Positions 25,636-34,637 of a stretch of 44,603 nucleotides of DNA are shown here, piece by piece; the first letter of the stretch is position 1; the number at the start of each line of letters is the position of its first letter. The stretch is taken from NCBI GenBank assembly GCA_949286215.1, contig CASDYX010000013.1, positions 1 through 44,603 on the forward strand, in the 5' to 3' direction. Under the pieces are notes generated by a model, which saw nothing but the letters and a program-made list of their open reading frames with translations, was not told the origin of the DNA and searched no databases. A program made the position numbers and the translations under genes. This stretch comes from an uncultured Pseudomonadota bacterium. Lineage in GTDB: Bacteria; Pseudomonadota; Alphaproteobacteria; RF32; CAG-239.

Positions 25636-26646
25636 TTAAGACAAATGAACCGATTGCAAAGCGGTAATGGCAATCATACCGACAATATCTTCAACCAAAG
25701 CACCGCGGGACAAATCATTAACCGGAGCGTTCAGACCTTGCAGCATCGGACCGTAAGATTCGCAGCCGCCGATTCTCTGCAAGAGTTTGTAACCGATATT
25801 TCCGGCATCCAAATTAGGGAAGATTAAAACTTTTGCTTTTCCGGCAACATGGCTGTCCGGCGCTTTTTTGTGAGCCACAACTGCATCTAAAGCAGCATCG
25901 GCTTGCATTTCACCATCCAGTTCAATACCTTTGCCGGCATATTCTTCAGTTTTTAGAGCTTCTTGAGCCATAAGTGTTGCACGTTTTACCTTATCAACCG
26001 AGTCGCCTTTACCTGAACTTCTGGTCGAATAAGACAACATAGCGATTCTTGGCTCAATTCCGAATTGCAAAGCGGTTTCTGCACTGGTTAATGCGATATC
26101 GCACAACTCTTTATCAGTCGGGTCAATTACCACAGCGCAGTCAGACAACAAATAAGCCTCACCGTCTTTAACCGAAATCAGTGCAGCAGAGACGCCACGC
26201 TCTTTGTGAGCTGATTTAATAATCTGCAAAGCCGGACGAACGGTATCAGCTGTTGAGTGGTTAGCACCCGAGAGCATACCGTCAGCATCACCGGCTTTAA
26301 CCATTAATGTTCCGAAATAATTATAATTTTTAGCTGTCTCAAGAGCTTGTTCCTCAGTCATTCCCTTAGCTTTTCTGAGTTCAAACAACAAGTTGGCATA
26401 ATCTTGCAATTTTGGAGAAGTCTCTGGCTTAATCACCGAAATACGGTTCATGCTCCAATTATTCTTAGCAAAATATTCTTTAATTTGGGTTTCCTCACCC
26501 AAAATAATTAAGTTAGCAGCCTCTTCTTCGGCCATAATATGCGCAGCCTTTAAAATGCGTTCGTCTTCACCTTCGGGCAAAACGATAGTTTTTTGGTATT
26601 GTTTGGCTTTTTGCACCAAATTATTCAAATACTTGCTAGTAATCAT
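25636..26646 (-). CDS. pta: Phosphate acetyltransferase
   Basis: Interconverts acetyl-CoA and acetyl phosphate; with AckA it gives substrate-level ATP when acetate is excreted. The 336-residue protein is the short single-domain PTA_PTB type (starting MITSKYLNNLVQKAKQYQKT, with VLPEGEDERILKAA, MVKAGDADGMLSGANHST, and SYSTRSSGKGDSVDKV). It lacks the long N-terminal DRTGG region of the E. coli enzyme. The ATG at 26646 is preferred over a TTG six codons upstream. A weak TTGTTG/TAATCT pair lies upstream on minus. Confidence 0.96.
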   Translation of the reverse strand: MITSKYLNNLVQKAKQYQKTIVLPEGEDERILKAAHIMAEEEAANLIILGEETQIKEYFAKNNWSMNRISVIKPETSPKLQDYANLLFELRKAKGMTEEQALETAKNYNYFGTLMVKAGDADGMLSGANHSTADTVRPALQIIKSAHKERGVSAALISVKDGEAYLLSDCAVVIDPTDKELCDIALTSAETALQFGIEPRIAMLSYSTRSSGKGDSVDKVKRATLMAQEALKTEEYAGKGIELDGEMQADAALDAVVAHKKAPDSHVAGKAKVLIFPNLDAGNIGYKLLQRIGGCESYGPMLQGLNAPVNDLSRGALVEDIVGMIAITALQSVHLS

Positions 26647-26773
26647 AACAATGAACCTTTTCAAATGAAATTTAAGAGATTATTTTTTTAGTAATAAACA
26701 ACAAACTCTCATAAAAGTCCACCAAGAAATTGCCTCTTGCATATACAAATATAGGATTTATCGGAAAAAACTT

Positions 26774-26802
26774 TTGCTTTTTATTGCAAACTGCACTATC
26801 AT
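26774..26802 (+). promoter_or_regulatory. Putative sigma-70 promoter for ndk
   Basis: TTGCTT (26774-26779), a 17-base spacer and TATCAT (26797-26802), ending 42 bases before the ndk ATG, in the 198-base divergent gap between pta and ndk. Confidence 0.6.
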
Positions 26803-26844
26803 CTGCACAAAAATCAAACCTGACCCAACAAAAGGATGGAAAAA

Positions 26845-27261
26845 ATGGAAAGAACGCTCTCTATCATCAAACCGGATGCCACCACCCGCAACATCACGGG
26901 AAAAGTCAATTCCATGATTGAGGAAGCAGGCTTAAAAATAGTTGCTCAAAAGCGCATTTGGCTTTCAGCATCTCAGGCTGAAGATTTTTATATTGAGCAT
27001 AAAGACAAAGCCTTTTTTGCAAGTTTGGTAGAGTTTATGACCTCCGCCCCAATAGTTGTTCAGGTTTTGGAAGGTGAAAACGCTATTGAGCAATATCGCA
27101 AAATTATGGGAGCCACCAATCCGGCCGTTGCCGAAGAAGGAACAATTCGCAAAACTTTTGCTTTATCAATTGATAAAAACACCGTCCATGGTTCCGATTC
27201 TCCTGAATCAGCCCAAAGAGAAATCAACTTTTTCTTCTCTAAAGTAGAAATTGTCGGTTAA
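26845..27261 (+). CDS. ndk: Nucleoside diphosphate kinase
   Basis: Transfers the terminal phosphate between nucleoside di- and triphosphates through a phospho-histidine. The 138-residue protein ([16 protein letters not shown]) has the catalytic His115 in [12 protein letters not shown] and Lys9 in the P-loop-like start. I use the second ATG (26845), because the first (26836) is adjacent to the AAGG ribosome site. It begins a plus-strand run with the DUF2066 and permease genes 12 and 24 bases apart. Confidence 0.96.
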   Translation: MERTLSIIKPDATTRNITGKVNSMIEEAGLKIVAQKRIWLSASQAEDFYIEHKDKAFFASLVEFMTSAPIVVQVLEGENAIEQYRKIMGATNPAVAEEGTIRKTFALSIDKNTVHGSDSPESAQREINFFFSKVEIVG

Positions 27262-27272
27262 GGGAGAGATTC

Positions 27273-28322
27273 GTGCCTAAGCTTTTTGCCTCTTTTATAT
27301 TTTTAACTCTGATGATTTTCAGCTCCTCCCTCCATGCTGAAGATATGAGCTTATACGATGTTGAAATAAGGGTAGATATCACTGCAGAAAATGCTTCCAT
27401 CGCTCGCGAAAAAGGCATGAGTGATGCCAACCGCCAAGCCGTTATGACGGTTGCCAGCAGACTAACCACTCCCGAAGGCACGAAAGTACTTGAACAATTA
27501 AACGACAATCAAATTCTCAACTTCATCAAAGAAGTTACCGTCGGCGAGGAAAAAGTCTCCGATGTCCGTTATATGGCAAAACTAAAAATCACCATTAATG
27601 CAGACATCCTTAAAGCCTACCTGTCTGAAAAGAACGCACCTTTTGCCATGGTGGAAGAAAGCAAAATCATCATAATTCCATTGTTTAGAGAATTTCGCAC
27701 GGATTCGCCTCTTTTGTGGGAAGAAACCAACCCATGGAGACAAGCTTGGGTAAACAACCCGCTCACCACAGGTCCGATAAAAATTTCAGCCTTAGGCGAT
27801 GAAGCCAACCAACAAATAACCGCGGCCCAAGCTCTGCAAATGAATGGCATTATCCTTGACCAAATTGCCGGCAACAATCAAACCCGCAATATTTACATTG
27901 CCGATGCTACCTATGACGGCATTGATGGCTTGGATATTACTCTATCAAGCTATGCCAACGGCTCTCAAAGCATTATCAAGGTTCCCGGAATGAGAAGTCC
28001 GCAACTCTTTACGGACGGCGTTCAAAAAGTAAAGGAATATCTTATTGGTCAAGCCCAACAACAAACTTTAGCTGTAAACACTGCCGCTCAAGAGATTACG
28101 GTTTTATATAGCTATGCCAACTTGCGTGATTGGGTTCACTTGCAAAAAGCCATAAAAGCCTCAGCCGGTGTCACCGACTTAACTACCGACGCTCTCGGCA
28201 ACGGCAACGCTCAATTTAAAATCAAATTTAACGGCACTTTTGACAGATTACAAAGAGCCTTACGCGACAAAAGATTAAACCTAACCGCCTATGACGGATT
28301 TTATAATCTGGAACGCTATTAA
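27273..28322 (+). CDS. DUF2066-type secreted protein
   Basis: A 349-residue exported protein of unknown function. It starts at GTG 27273 after GGGAGAG and has a signal peptide of about 22 residues (FASFIFLTLMIFSSSLHAED). The mature part has the DUF2066 look: VDITAENASIAREKGMSDANRQAVMTVASRL near 30-62, VRYMAKLKITINADIL, then a hydrophobic strand IIIIPLFREF and LLWEETNPWRQAW. In Alphaproteobacteria such genes commonly precede a PerM-type permease gene, as here. Envelope role inferred from export and context. Confidence 0.82.
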   Translation: MPKLFASFIFLTLMIFSSSLHAEDMSLYDVEIRVDITAENASIAREKGMSDANRQAVMTVASRLTTPEGTKVLEQLNDNQILNFIKEVTVGEEKVSDVRYMAKLKITINADILKAYLSEKNAPFAMVEESKIIIIPLFREFRTDSPLLWEETNPWRQAWVNNPLTTGPIKISALGDEANQQITAAQALQMNGIILDQIAGNNQTRNIYIADATYDGIDGLDITLSSYANGSQSIIKVPGMRSPQLFTDGVQKVKEYLIGQAQQQTLAVNTAAQEITVLYSYANLRDWVHLQKAIKASAGVTDLTTDALGNGNAQFKIKFNGTFDRLQRALRDKRLNLTAYDGFYNLERY

Positions 28323-28346
28323 AAAAATCAAAAAGGAGAACGAACC

Positions 28347-29411
28347 ATGGTTTTTCAAAAAAAAGAAAACCGCAACTGGGTATTTTGGCTAACGCTTTTT
28401 GTGTTATTTTGCATAGCGGTTTACGCCCTCAAATCAGTACTTCTCCCCTTTGTAGCCGGCATTATTATCGGTTATTTGCTTGACCCATGGGCATCATATT
28501 TTGAAAAACATGGCATGAACCGAACCTTAGCCACTTTTTTGGTTTTGTTCTTAGTCATTATCATCATGATACCGGCGTTGCTGATTCTCTTTGGAATTAT
28601 AGATGAGCAAATCGGTCGTTTTCTAAACGCACTTCCGCAATACATCTCAAGTTTCTTAAAAAAGATAGAACCGATTATTCAAGAATTACAATCGCGCATT
28701 CCCTCTCTTGAGGCCGATAAAATCAAAGAATACATCCGTAGCAATATGTCTAACGGACTTAAGATTTTTGGTTCTCTTATTCGCAGCATTCTCAGTAGCG
28801 GATTCGCCTTTTTCAACTTGTTATCCTTATTGCTGATTACACCGGTTGTAGCTTTTTACATGCTCCGAGATTGGGATACCTTTATTGCCAAAGTTGATAG
28901 TTTACTTCCGGTAAAATCTCAAGATTCAATCAGAACACAAGCCAAAGAAATTGACAGAACGCTTGCAGGCTTCATCCGTGGACAATTAAGCGTTTGCCTC
29001 ATTTTAGGATCTTACTATTCTCTTGGCCTCTACTTTGTCGGATTAGAGCTAGGGGTTGTAGTTGGCTTTATGGCCGGAATCATTTCTTTTATTCCTTATA
29101 TCGGTAGCATTTCAGGATTTGTCGTCAGTATGGGTATTGCACTTGCTCAGTTTGACAGCCTAACACCGATTCTCCAAGTTGTTGCCGTCTTTTTGAGTGG
29201 ACAATTCATTGAAGGCAACTTCCTCACACCTAAATTGGTTGGAGACAATGTAGGTCTTCACCCTGTCTGGGTAATGTTTGCTTTGCTTGCCGGCGGTGTT
29301 TTATTGGGCTTTTTAGGCTTAATGATAGCGGTTCCGGTTGCGGCAATTATTGGTGTTTTAATCCGCCATGCCATAGACAACTACAAACAAAGCGATTTGT
29401 ATTTGGAATAA
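28347..29411 (+). CDS. AI-2E transporter/PerM-family permease
   Basis: A 354-residue polytopic inner membrane protein with the AI-2E/PerM family layout: a helix pair at about 12-75 (YLLDPWASYFEKHGMNRTLA between), a central amphipathic region (about 88-140), and a C-terminal helix group including GLELGVVVGFMAGIISFIPY, QFIEGNFLTPKLVGDNVGLH and VPVAAIIGVLIRH. Relatives export AI-2 or other small solutes; the substrate cannot be read from the sequence. A good AAAAGGAGAACGAACC precedes the ATG. Confidence 0.9.
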   Translation: MVFQKKENRNWVFWLTLFVLFCIAVYALKSVLLPFVAGIIIGYLLDPWASYFEKHGMNRTLATFLVLFLVIIIMIPALLILFGIIDEQIGRFLNALPQYISSFLKKIEPIIQELQSRIPSLEADKIKEYIRSNMSNGLKIFGSLIRSILSSGFAFFNLLSLLLITPVVAFYMLRDWDTFIAKVDSLLPVKSQDSIRTQAKEIDRTLAGFIRGQLSVCLILGSYYSLGLYFVGLELGVVVGFMAGIISFIPYIGSISGFVVSMGIALAQFDSLTPILQVVAVFLSGQFIEGNFLTPKLVGDNVGLHPVWVMFALLAGGVLLGFLGLMIAVPVAAIIGVLIRHAIDNYKQSDLYLE

Positions 29412-29510
29412 ATCTGCGAAAAGTCTCAAAAACACTCAGTTTCTTAAGATTTATTTTAGAATTGCAAACTATGATAAACTCCAAAATCATTTATCATTAA
29501 AGGGGTTGTC

Positions 29511-30563
29511 ATGTTGTATGCTTTACTCACTTCCGCAGACACGCTCATCATCAGAGTCATTGCGGCATTTTTTATAGCTTTTGGTCTATCTTTAGCTTTC
29601 GGCGGAAAATTAATTAACTTTCTGCACCATCACCAAAGCAAAGGACAACCCATTCGTGAAGATGGTCCTCAAAGCCACTTGCTGACCAAAAAAGGCACTC
29701 CGACCATGGGAGGATTGCTTATTTTAGGCACAACCACACTTTCCACTTTACTCTGTGCCGACCTGCAAAATCCCTTTATTTGGATTTGCTTGCTGGTATT
29801 GCTGATTTATGGCACCACCGGCTTTGTTGATGACTATGTCAAAGTGACCAAACAAACCGCTAACGCCATGACCGCCAAAATGAAATTGGTTTTGCAATTC
29901 AGCACCGCATTGATTGCCGTCGGCGTTATTTCTTATGCCACCCCCGAACCTTATCGTTATAGCCTGACAATTCCTTATTTTAAGGATTTGGCACTTAACC
30001 TTTGTTGGTTTTATATTCCCTTTGCAATGATTGTAATTGCCGGCGCCTCCAATGCCGTAAATTTAACAGATGGATTGGATGGCCTAGCCTCAGGCTTACT
30101 CATTTTAAGTTTTGGTGCATTTTTGATTTTTGCCTACACTTGCGGTTCTGCGATTGCGCCGGAATTTACCTCTTTTGTAATTCCTTCTGCCGGAGAAATC
30201 TGCGTTTTATGCGCTGCCGTAATTGGTGGCTGCTTAGGCTTTTTATGGTTTAATGCTCCCAAAGCACAAGTATTTATGGGCGACACCGGCTCTCTTTCTT
30301 TAGGCGCACTTTTAGGCACCATTGCCGTCATGACCAAACACGAAATTCTGTTAGCCATAGTCGGCGGGGTTTTTGTTATGGAAACAATTTCGGTTATGAT
30401 TCAAGTTGCCTATTTCAAAAAAACCGGAGGCAAACGCTTTTTCAAAATGGCACCGATTCACCACCATTTTGAGCAATCAGGTTGGCCCGAAACCACCGTC
30501 ACCATCCGTTTTTGGATTATTGGTTTTATCTTAGCGGCCTTAGGGTTGTGCAGTTTGTTATAA
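29511..30563 (+). CDS. mraY: Phospho-N-acetylmuramoyl-pentapeptide transferase
   Basis: MraY makes lipid I by moving phospho-MurNAc-pentapeptide onto undecaprenyl phosphate. The 350-residue membrane protein has about ten helices and the catalytic landmarks GKGTPTMGG-like KKGTPTMGGLL (60-70), FVDDY with Asp107 and Asp108, NLTDGLDGLASG, and MAPIHHHFE near the end. AAAGGGGTTGTC precedes the ATG. It begins a compact cluster with ftsW, murG and murB. The usual upstream neighbours murE and murF are absent here. Confidence 0.97.
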   Translation: MLYALLTSADTLIIRVIAAFFIAFGLSLAFGGKLINFLHHHQSKGQPIREDGPQSHLLTKKGTPTMGGLLILGTTTLSTLLCADLQNPFIWICLLVLLIYGTTGFVDDYVKVTKQTANAMTAKMKLVLQFSTALIAVGVISYATPEPYRYSLTIPYFKDLALNLCWFYIPFAMIVIAGASNAVNLTDGLDGLASGLLILSFGAFLIFAYTCGSAIAPEFTSFVIPSAGEICVLCAAVIGGCLGFLWFNAPKAQVFMGDTGSLSLGALLGTIAVMTKHEILLAIVGGVFVMETISVMIQVAYFKKTGGKRFFKMAPIHHHFEQSGWPETTVTIRFWIIGFILAALGLCSLL

Positions 30564-30575
30564 GCGGAGGAGCGA

Positions 30576-31709
30576 GTGTTTACATTTTCACGCAACAGTC
30601 GTTCTCAACTTGCCAACTGGTGGTGGACCGTTGACAAAGTCTTGCTCACGCTCATCACCATTCTCATCCTCATAGGAATATTTCTAAACTTTTCGGCCAG
30701 TCCGGCTGTTGCCAGACGCATTGGCGCGGAGAGTTTTCACTTTGTCAAACGCCAACTGGTATTCATCCCGTTAGCCATTGGATTGATGCTCTACCTCTCA
30801 ATGCAAAATTTGCGTTTTATCCGCCGCACCGCCATTATCGGATACGTCATTGCCATGATTTTAATGGTACTCACCTTATTTTGGGGTGAAGAGACCAAAG
30901 GTGCCTCACGTTGGATAAGAGTTCTTGGCTTTTCGCTCCAACCCTCCGAATTCATCAAACCGACTTTTGCGGTCGTTGCCGCCTGGCTGTTTGATGCCCA
31001 AAAAAAATATCAAGATATTCCGGGAACACTCCTTTCATCCATTTTATTTGCTCTCACCATCACCCTATTATTACTCCAACCTGATATTGGTATGTCTTTT
31101 GTCGTAACGGTTATTTGGGGATTTCAACTTTTCTTAAACGGCCTGTCACTGATACTGGTTGGTTTTGCCATTTTAGCCGGTATTTTGGCATTGATAGTGG
31201 CGTTTTTTGTCTTTCCGCACTTTCACACACGTGTCATGCAATTTGTTGCCTCAGAAAACGAAGTCAGCTACCAAGTCAAAAAAGCCATGGAAGCCTTTGA
31301 AAACGGCAACCTCTTTGGACGAGGCCCCGGCGAAGGCGTCGTCAAGCTCAATATTCCGGATGCCCATACCGACTTTATTTTTGCGGTCGCCGGTGAAGAA
31401 TTTGGTTTGATTTTATGTTTAATTTTGGTAGGATTATTTGCAGCCATAGTTATTCGTTCTATGCTCATCTCGCTAAAAGATAACAATTTATTTATTATTT
31501 TATCATCGGCAGCATTGTCAGCCTCATTTGGGTTACAAGGAATAATCAACATGGCATCCACCCTGCACCTAATTCCGACCAAAGGAATGACTTTGCCGTT
31601 TATTTCTTACGGTGGTTCATCCATTTTAGCCACCTCATTGGGGATAGGGATGTTATTGGCCATAACACGTAAAAACGTACACGCGGAGGATAAAGATGAA
31701 GCAGACTAA
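30576..31709 (+). CDS. ftsW: Septal peptidoglycan polymerase FtsW
   Basis: FtsW is the SEDS-family glycosyltransferase that polymerises lipid II at the division site with FtsI. The 377-residue protein has about ten helices and the SEDS landmarks KGASRWIRVLGFSLQPSEFIKP, LLQPDIGMSF and the C-terminal FISYGGSSILATSLGIGML. It starts at GTG 30576 after GGAGGAGC. The end overlaps murG by 14 bases. murD, which often separates mraY and ftsW, is missing. Confidence 0.96.
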   Translation: MFTFSRNSRSQLANWWWTVDKVLLTLITILILIGIFLNFSASPAVARRIGAESFHFVKRQLVFIPLAIGLMLYLSMQNLRFIRRTAIIGYVIAMILMVLTLFWGEETKGASRWIRVLGFSLQPSEFIKPTFAVVAAWLFDAQKKYQDIPGTLLSSILFALTITLLLLQPDIGMSFVVTVIWGFQLFLNGLSLILVGFAILAGILALIVAFFVFPHFHTRVMQFVASENEVSYQVKKAMEAFENGNLFGRGPGEGVVKLNIPDAHTDFIFAVAGEEFGLILCLILVGLFAAIVIRSMLISLKDNNLFIILSSAALSASFGLQGIINMASTLHLIPTKGMTLPFISYGGSSILATSLGIGMLLAITRKNVHAEDKDEAD

Positions 31710-32808
31710 AGATAAAAAACCGCTCATTATTTTAACAGCCGGCGGCACGGGAGGACACGTCTTTCCTGCAGAATCTCTGGCAGAAGAATTATCTCTGCGC
31801 GGATTTGATTTAGCGCTTGTTACCGACGCACGCGGCAAAAACAATTATCATGGCAAATTAAACGAAATTCCTAACTACTCGGTTTTATCAGGTCCTTTAG
31901 TTGGCAAATCAAAATTCACTAAAATCAAGAGCCTGATAAAGACATGCTTTGGCATTTTGCAAGCCGGTTTACTCTTACTTCGCAAAAAACCGATATGCGT
32001 CGTCGGCTTTGGGGGCTACGCTTCTTTCCCTTGTTGTATGGCTGCCATTTTGTTGGGTGTTGACTTGGTTGTTCACGAACAAAATTCAGTCATGAGCCGC
32101 ACCAATCGTTTTTTGAGCAAATACGCCTCCCTAATCGCCCAAAGTTTCCGCAATGCCAAATATACTCCGCTGCATGTCAAAAGCGTCGTAACCGGCATGC
32201 CGATTCGCAAAGCAATATCCTCACTTAATGGCAACGCCTATCCCAAACTCAAAGATACAAAATTTAATTTATTGATTATTGGAGGTTCTCAGGGGGCAAA
32301 AATTTTTGGTGAAGTAATTCCGCAAGCCATACAGCTATTACCCGAAGATATACGCCACAATCTAAACATTACCCAACAATGCAAAGCTGAAGACATCGCC
32401 GCCACACAAGAAACTTATGCCAACAGTGGCTGCCAAGCTAACATTGCTTCATTCTTTTCCAATATGCCGGAACTCTACACACAATCACATTTAATCATTT
32501 CCCGTGCCGGAGCATCATCTGTATTTGAAATTGCAGCTGCAGGCATTCCATCGATTCTCGTTCCGCTTCCTACCGCTGCCGACGACCACCAAACCGCTAA
32601 TGCCAAATACATTACGGATTTTAACGGCGGTCTTGCCGTTTCACAAAAAGATTTCACACCTGAAAACTTAGCCAAGATATTAGAAGATTTAATCTCACAT
32701 CCCGAACGTCTGCAACAAATGTCCTTAAGCATCAAACGCTCAGCCATTACCGACGCAGCCACTCGCTTGGCCGAAGCAATTGAAAAAGAAATTATATCCC
32801 AACGCTAG
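31696..32808 (+). CDS. murG: UDP-GlcNAc:lipid I N-acetylglucosaminyltransferase
   Basis: MurG converts lipid I to lipid II at the inner face of the membrane. The 370-residue GT-B enzyme has the glycine-rich loop TAGGTGGHVFPA (residues 15-26), VVGFGGYASFP, VVHEQNSVMSRTNR, GGSQGAKIF and the C-terminal SRAGASSVFEIAAAGIPSILVP region. GCGGAGGATAAAG precedes the ATG inside the ftsW end. murB follows after nine bases. Confidence 0.97.
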   Translation: MKQTKDKKPLIILTAGGTGGHVFPAESLAEELSLRGFDLALVTDARGKNNYHGKLNEIPNYSVLSGPLVGKSKFTKIKSLIKTCFGILQAGLLLLRKKPICVVGFGGYASFPCCMAAILLGVDLVVHEQNSVMSRTNRFLSKYASLIAQSFRNAKYTPLHVKSVVTGMPIRKAISSLNGNAYPKLKDTKFNLLIIGGSQGAKIFGEVIPQAIQLLPEDIRHNLNITQQCKAEDIAATQETYANSGCQANIASFFSNMPELYTQSHLIISRAGASSVFEIAAAGIPSILVPLPTAADDHQTANAKYITDFNGGLAVSQKDFTPENLAKILEDLISHPERLQQMSLSIKRSAITDAATRLAEAIEKEIISQR

Positions 32809-32817
32809 GAGAGCACC

Positions 32818-33735
32818 ATGTTACATCTATTCCGTCGCAGCCTGATAGATATACTACCCAAAGTCCGCGGCAAATATCAAAAAGACGTTCCTTTAAGCAA
32901 ACACACATGGTTTGGCGTCGGCGGTCCGGCGGAAGTAATGTATCACCCTCAAGATGCAGAAGATTTAAGCCATTTTATCCGCACCAAGCCCTACAATTTG
33001 CCAACTTGCATTATTGGTGGCGGTAGTAATCTTTTGATCAGAGACGGTGGCATTCCGGGCGTGGTTATCAAGCTCGACAGTGCAGCTTTTCGCAAAATTA
33101 CGGTTGAAGACAATCTCATCACTTGCGGTGCCGGTGTTAAAAATGCCGAGCTCAAAAAAATCATGCTCGAACACGAATTAGGTGGATTAGAATTTTTATG
33201 CTCAATTCCGGGAGTAATCGGCGGTTCGGTCAAAACCAATGCCGGCTGTTTTGGCTCTGAAGTCAAAGATGTAATTGCCAAAGCTACAATCATCAACGGC
33301 GCCGGAGAGATTAAAGAAATCGGCGTTGAAGACTTATTGCTCTCCTACCGCAGCAGTTTCTTTCCCGACGATTGGATTATATTATCTCTCACCCTCAAAG
33401 CCACCCCTACACCGGCTGAAGAAATTCGCAAAAAATTAGAGGAACAAAAAGCCTATCGCCTCAAAAAACAACCCTGCAATGCCAAAACTGCGGGCTCAAC
33501 CTTCAAAAATCCCGAAGGTCTGAGAGCTTGGGAGCTTATCCAAAAATCGGGTTGTAAAGATTTAAGCGTCGGTGGTGCCAAGGTATCGGAAATACACAGC
33601 AATTTTTTAATTAATACCGGCAACGCCACCGCCAAAGATATTGAAACTTTGGGTGAAACCATCATCCAACGCGTCAAACAAAAAACCTCCATCACTCTTG
33701 AGTGGGAAATCAAACGTTTGGGAATACAAAAATAA
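32818..33735 (+). CDS. murB: UDP-N-acetylenolpyruvoylglucosamine reductase
   Basis: FAD-dependent reductase that completes UDP-MurNAc. The 305-residue protein shows HTWFGVGGPAE near 31-40, the FAD-binding GGGSNLLIRDGG, PGVIGGSVKTNAGCFG, the catalytic serine region AGSTFKNP and SEIHSNFLINTG. Its length and compact C-terminus are of the shorter type. It lies between murG and ftsQ; murC, normally just before murB in this cluster, and ddl, normally just after, are not here. Confidence 0.96.
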   Translation: MLHLFRRSLIDILPKVRGKYQKDVPLSKHTWFGVGGPAEVMYHPQDAEDLSHFIRTKPYNLPTCIIGGGSNLLIRDGGIPGVVIKLDSAAFRKITVEDNLITCGAGVKNAELKKIMLEHELGGLEFLCSIPGVIGGSVKTNAGCFGSEVKDVIAKATIINGAGEIKEIGVEDLLLSYRSSFFPDDWIILSLTLKATPTPAEEIRKKLEEQKAYRLKKQPCNAKTAGSTFKNPEGLRAWELIQKSGCKDLSVGGAKVSEIHSNFLINTGNATAKDIETLGETIIQRVKQKTSITLEWEIKRLGIQK

Positions 33736-33738
33736 GCC

Positions 33739-34617
33739 ATGCCAGAAAAGAAACCCCCCACAATAGCACCGGCCGCAGCCGTGAGCATTCCGACCCGCAT
33801 CAGCCTACCTCAAGAATGGCCGTTTCGCCTTGCGGGCAATATCTTTTTTCTGGCATTAATTTGCGCTTTAGCTTCCGCCATCATCACCATCAAAACCAAC
33901 CTCATCGGGCGCAAGCTGACCGACCTCAGCACAGAGTTTTATAACTACACCAGCCACATTGGTTTTAAGCTAGACGATATTGTTGTCTCTGGCAGACACA
34001 AAACCTCAAAAGAAGATCTCAAAAACATTTTACAGCTCAACCGAGAAAGTAATATTCTCACCCTTGATTTACAAGACATAAAACTCAAACTTGAACAACT
34101 CCCATGGATTCGCAAAGCCGAAGTCAGCCGTCATTACTTCCCCAATATTTTACAAATTAATTTAGAAGAAAGAGAAGTCGAAAGCATCTGGCAAATTAAT
34201 AATCAATTCCATCCGATAGACCGTGATGGTCATGTCATTAACGCCCCGTTCAGTTCCCCTCGCCCAATATTATTGATTGTCGGCGAAGGAGCACCTGAAA
34301 ATATCCCGCAATTAATGCAAATTATTTCCACCGATAAAGAGATTTTCTCGCGCATAAAAGTTGCCAATTTTATTTCCGGCAGACGGTGGAATTTAATCTT
34401 AGACAACATAGAAAACGGCATCACCATTAAACTTCCGGCACAAGACATCGAACAAGCGTGGAAAAAATTGGTAAAATTAAACACCTCGCAAGGACTTCTT
34501 AAGCGTAAATTAACCATAATTGATTTAAGATTCCCCAATAAAGTAATTGTAAAATTAGGTAAAATGACCAAAGAGGAGCGTGAACGCCTCAAAGAAGTCA
34601 AAGAAAGCCTAATGTAA
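33739..34617 (+). CDS. ftsQ: Cell division protein FtsQ
   Basis: FtsQ is a bitopic inner membrane protein that recruits FtsB and FtsL to the divisome. The 292-residue protein has a proline-rich cytoplasmic tail (1-30), one helix at about 34-54 (NIFFLALICALASAIITI), a POTRA domain (about 73-143; LDDIVVSGRHKTSKEDLKNI) and the FtsQ beta domain, ending in a lysine/glutamate-rich helix. Position before ftsA is standard. It starts three bases after murB. Confidence 0.94.
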   Translation: MPEKKPPTIAPAAAVSIPTRISLPQEWPFRLAGNIFFLALICALASAIITIKTNLIGRKLTDLSTEFYNYTSHIGFKLDDIVVSGRHKTSKEDLKNILQLNRESNILTLDLQDIKLKLEQLPWIRKAEVSRHYFPNILQINLEEREVESIWQINNQFHPIDRDGHVINAPFSSPRPILLIVGEGAPENIPQLMQIISTDKEIFSRIKVANFISGRRWNLILDNIENGITIKLPAQDIEQAWKKLVKLNTSQGLLKRKLTIIDLRFPNKVIVKLGKMTKEERERLKEVKESLM

Positions 34618-34637
34618 AAAGCCAAACGAGGGATAAG

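Noticed and set aside
25614..25673. Longer acetate kinase N-terminus
   Set aside because: The family starts at MKKILVLNSG; the extra 20 codons overlap the ribosome site region between pta and ackA.
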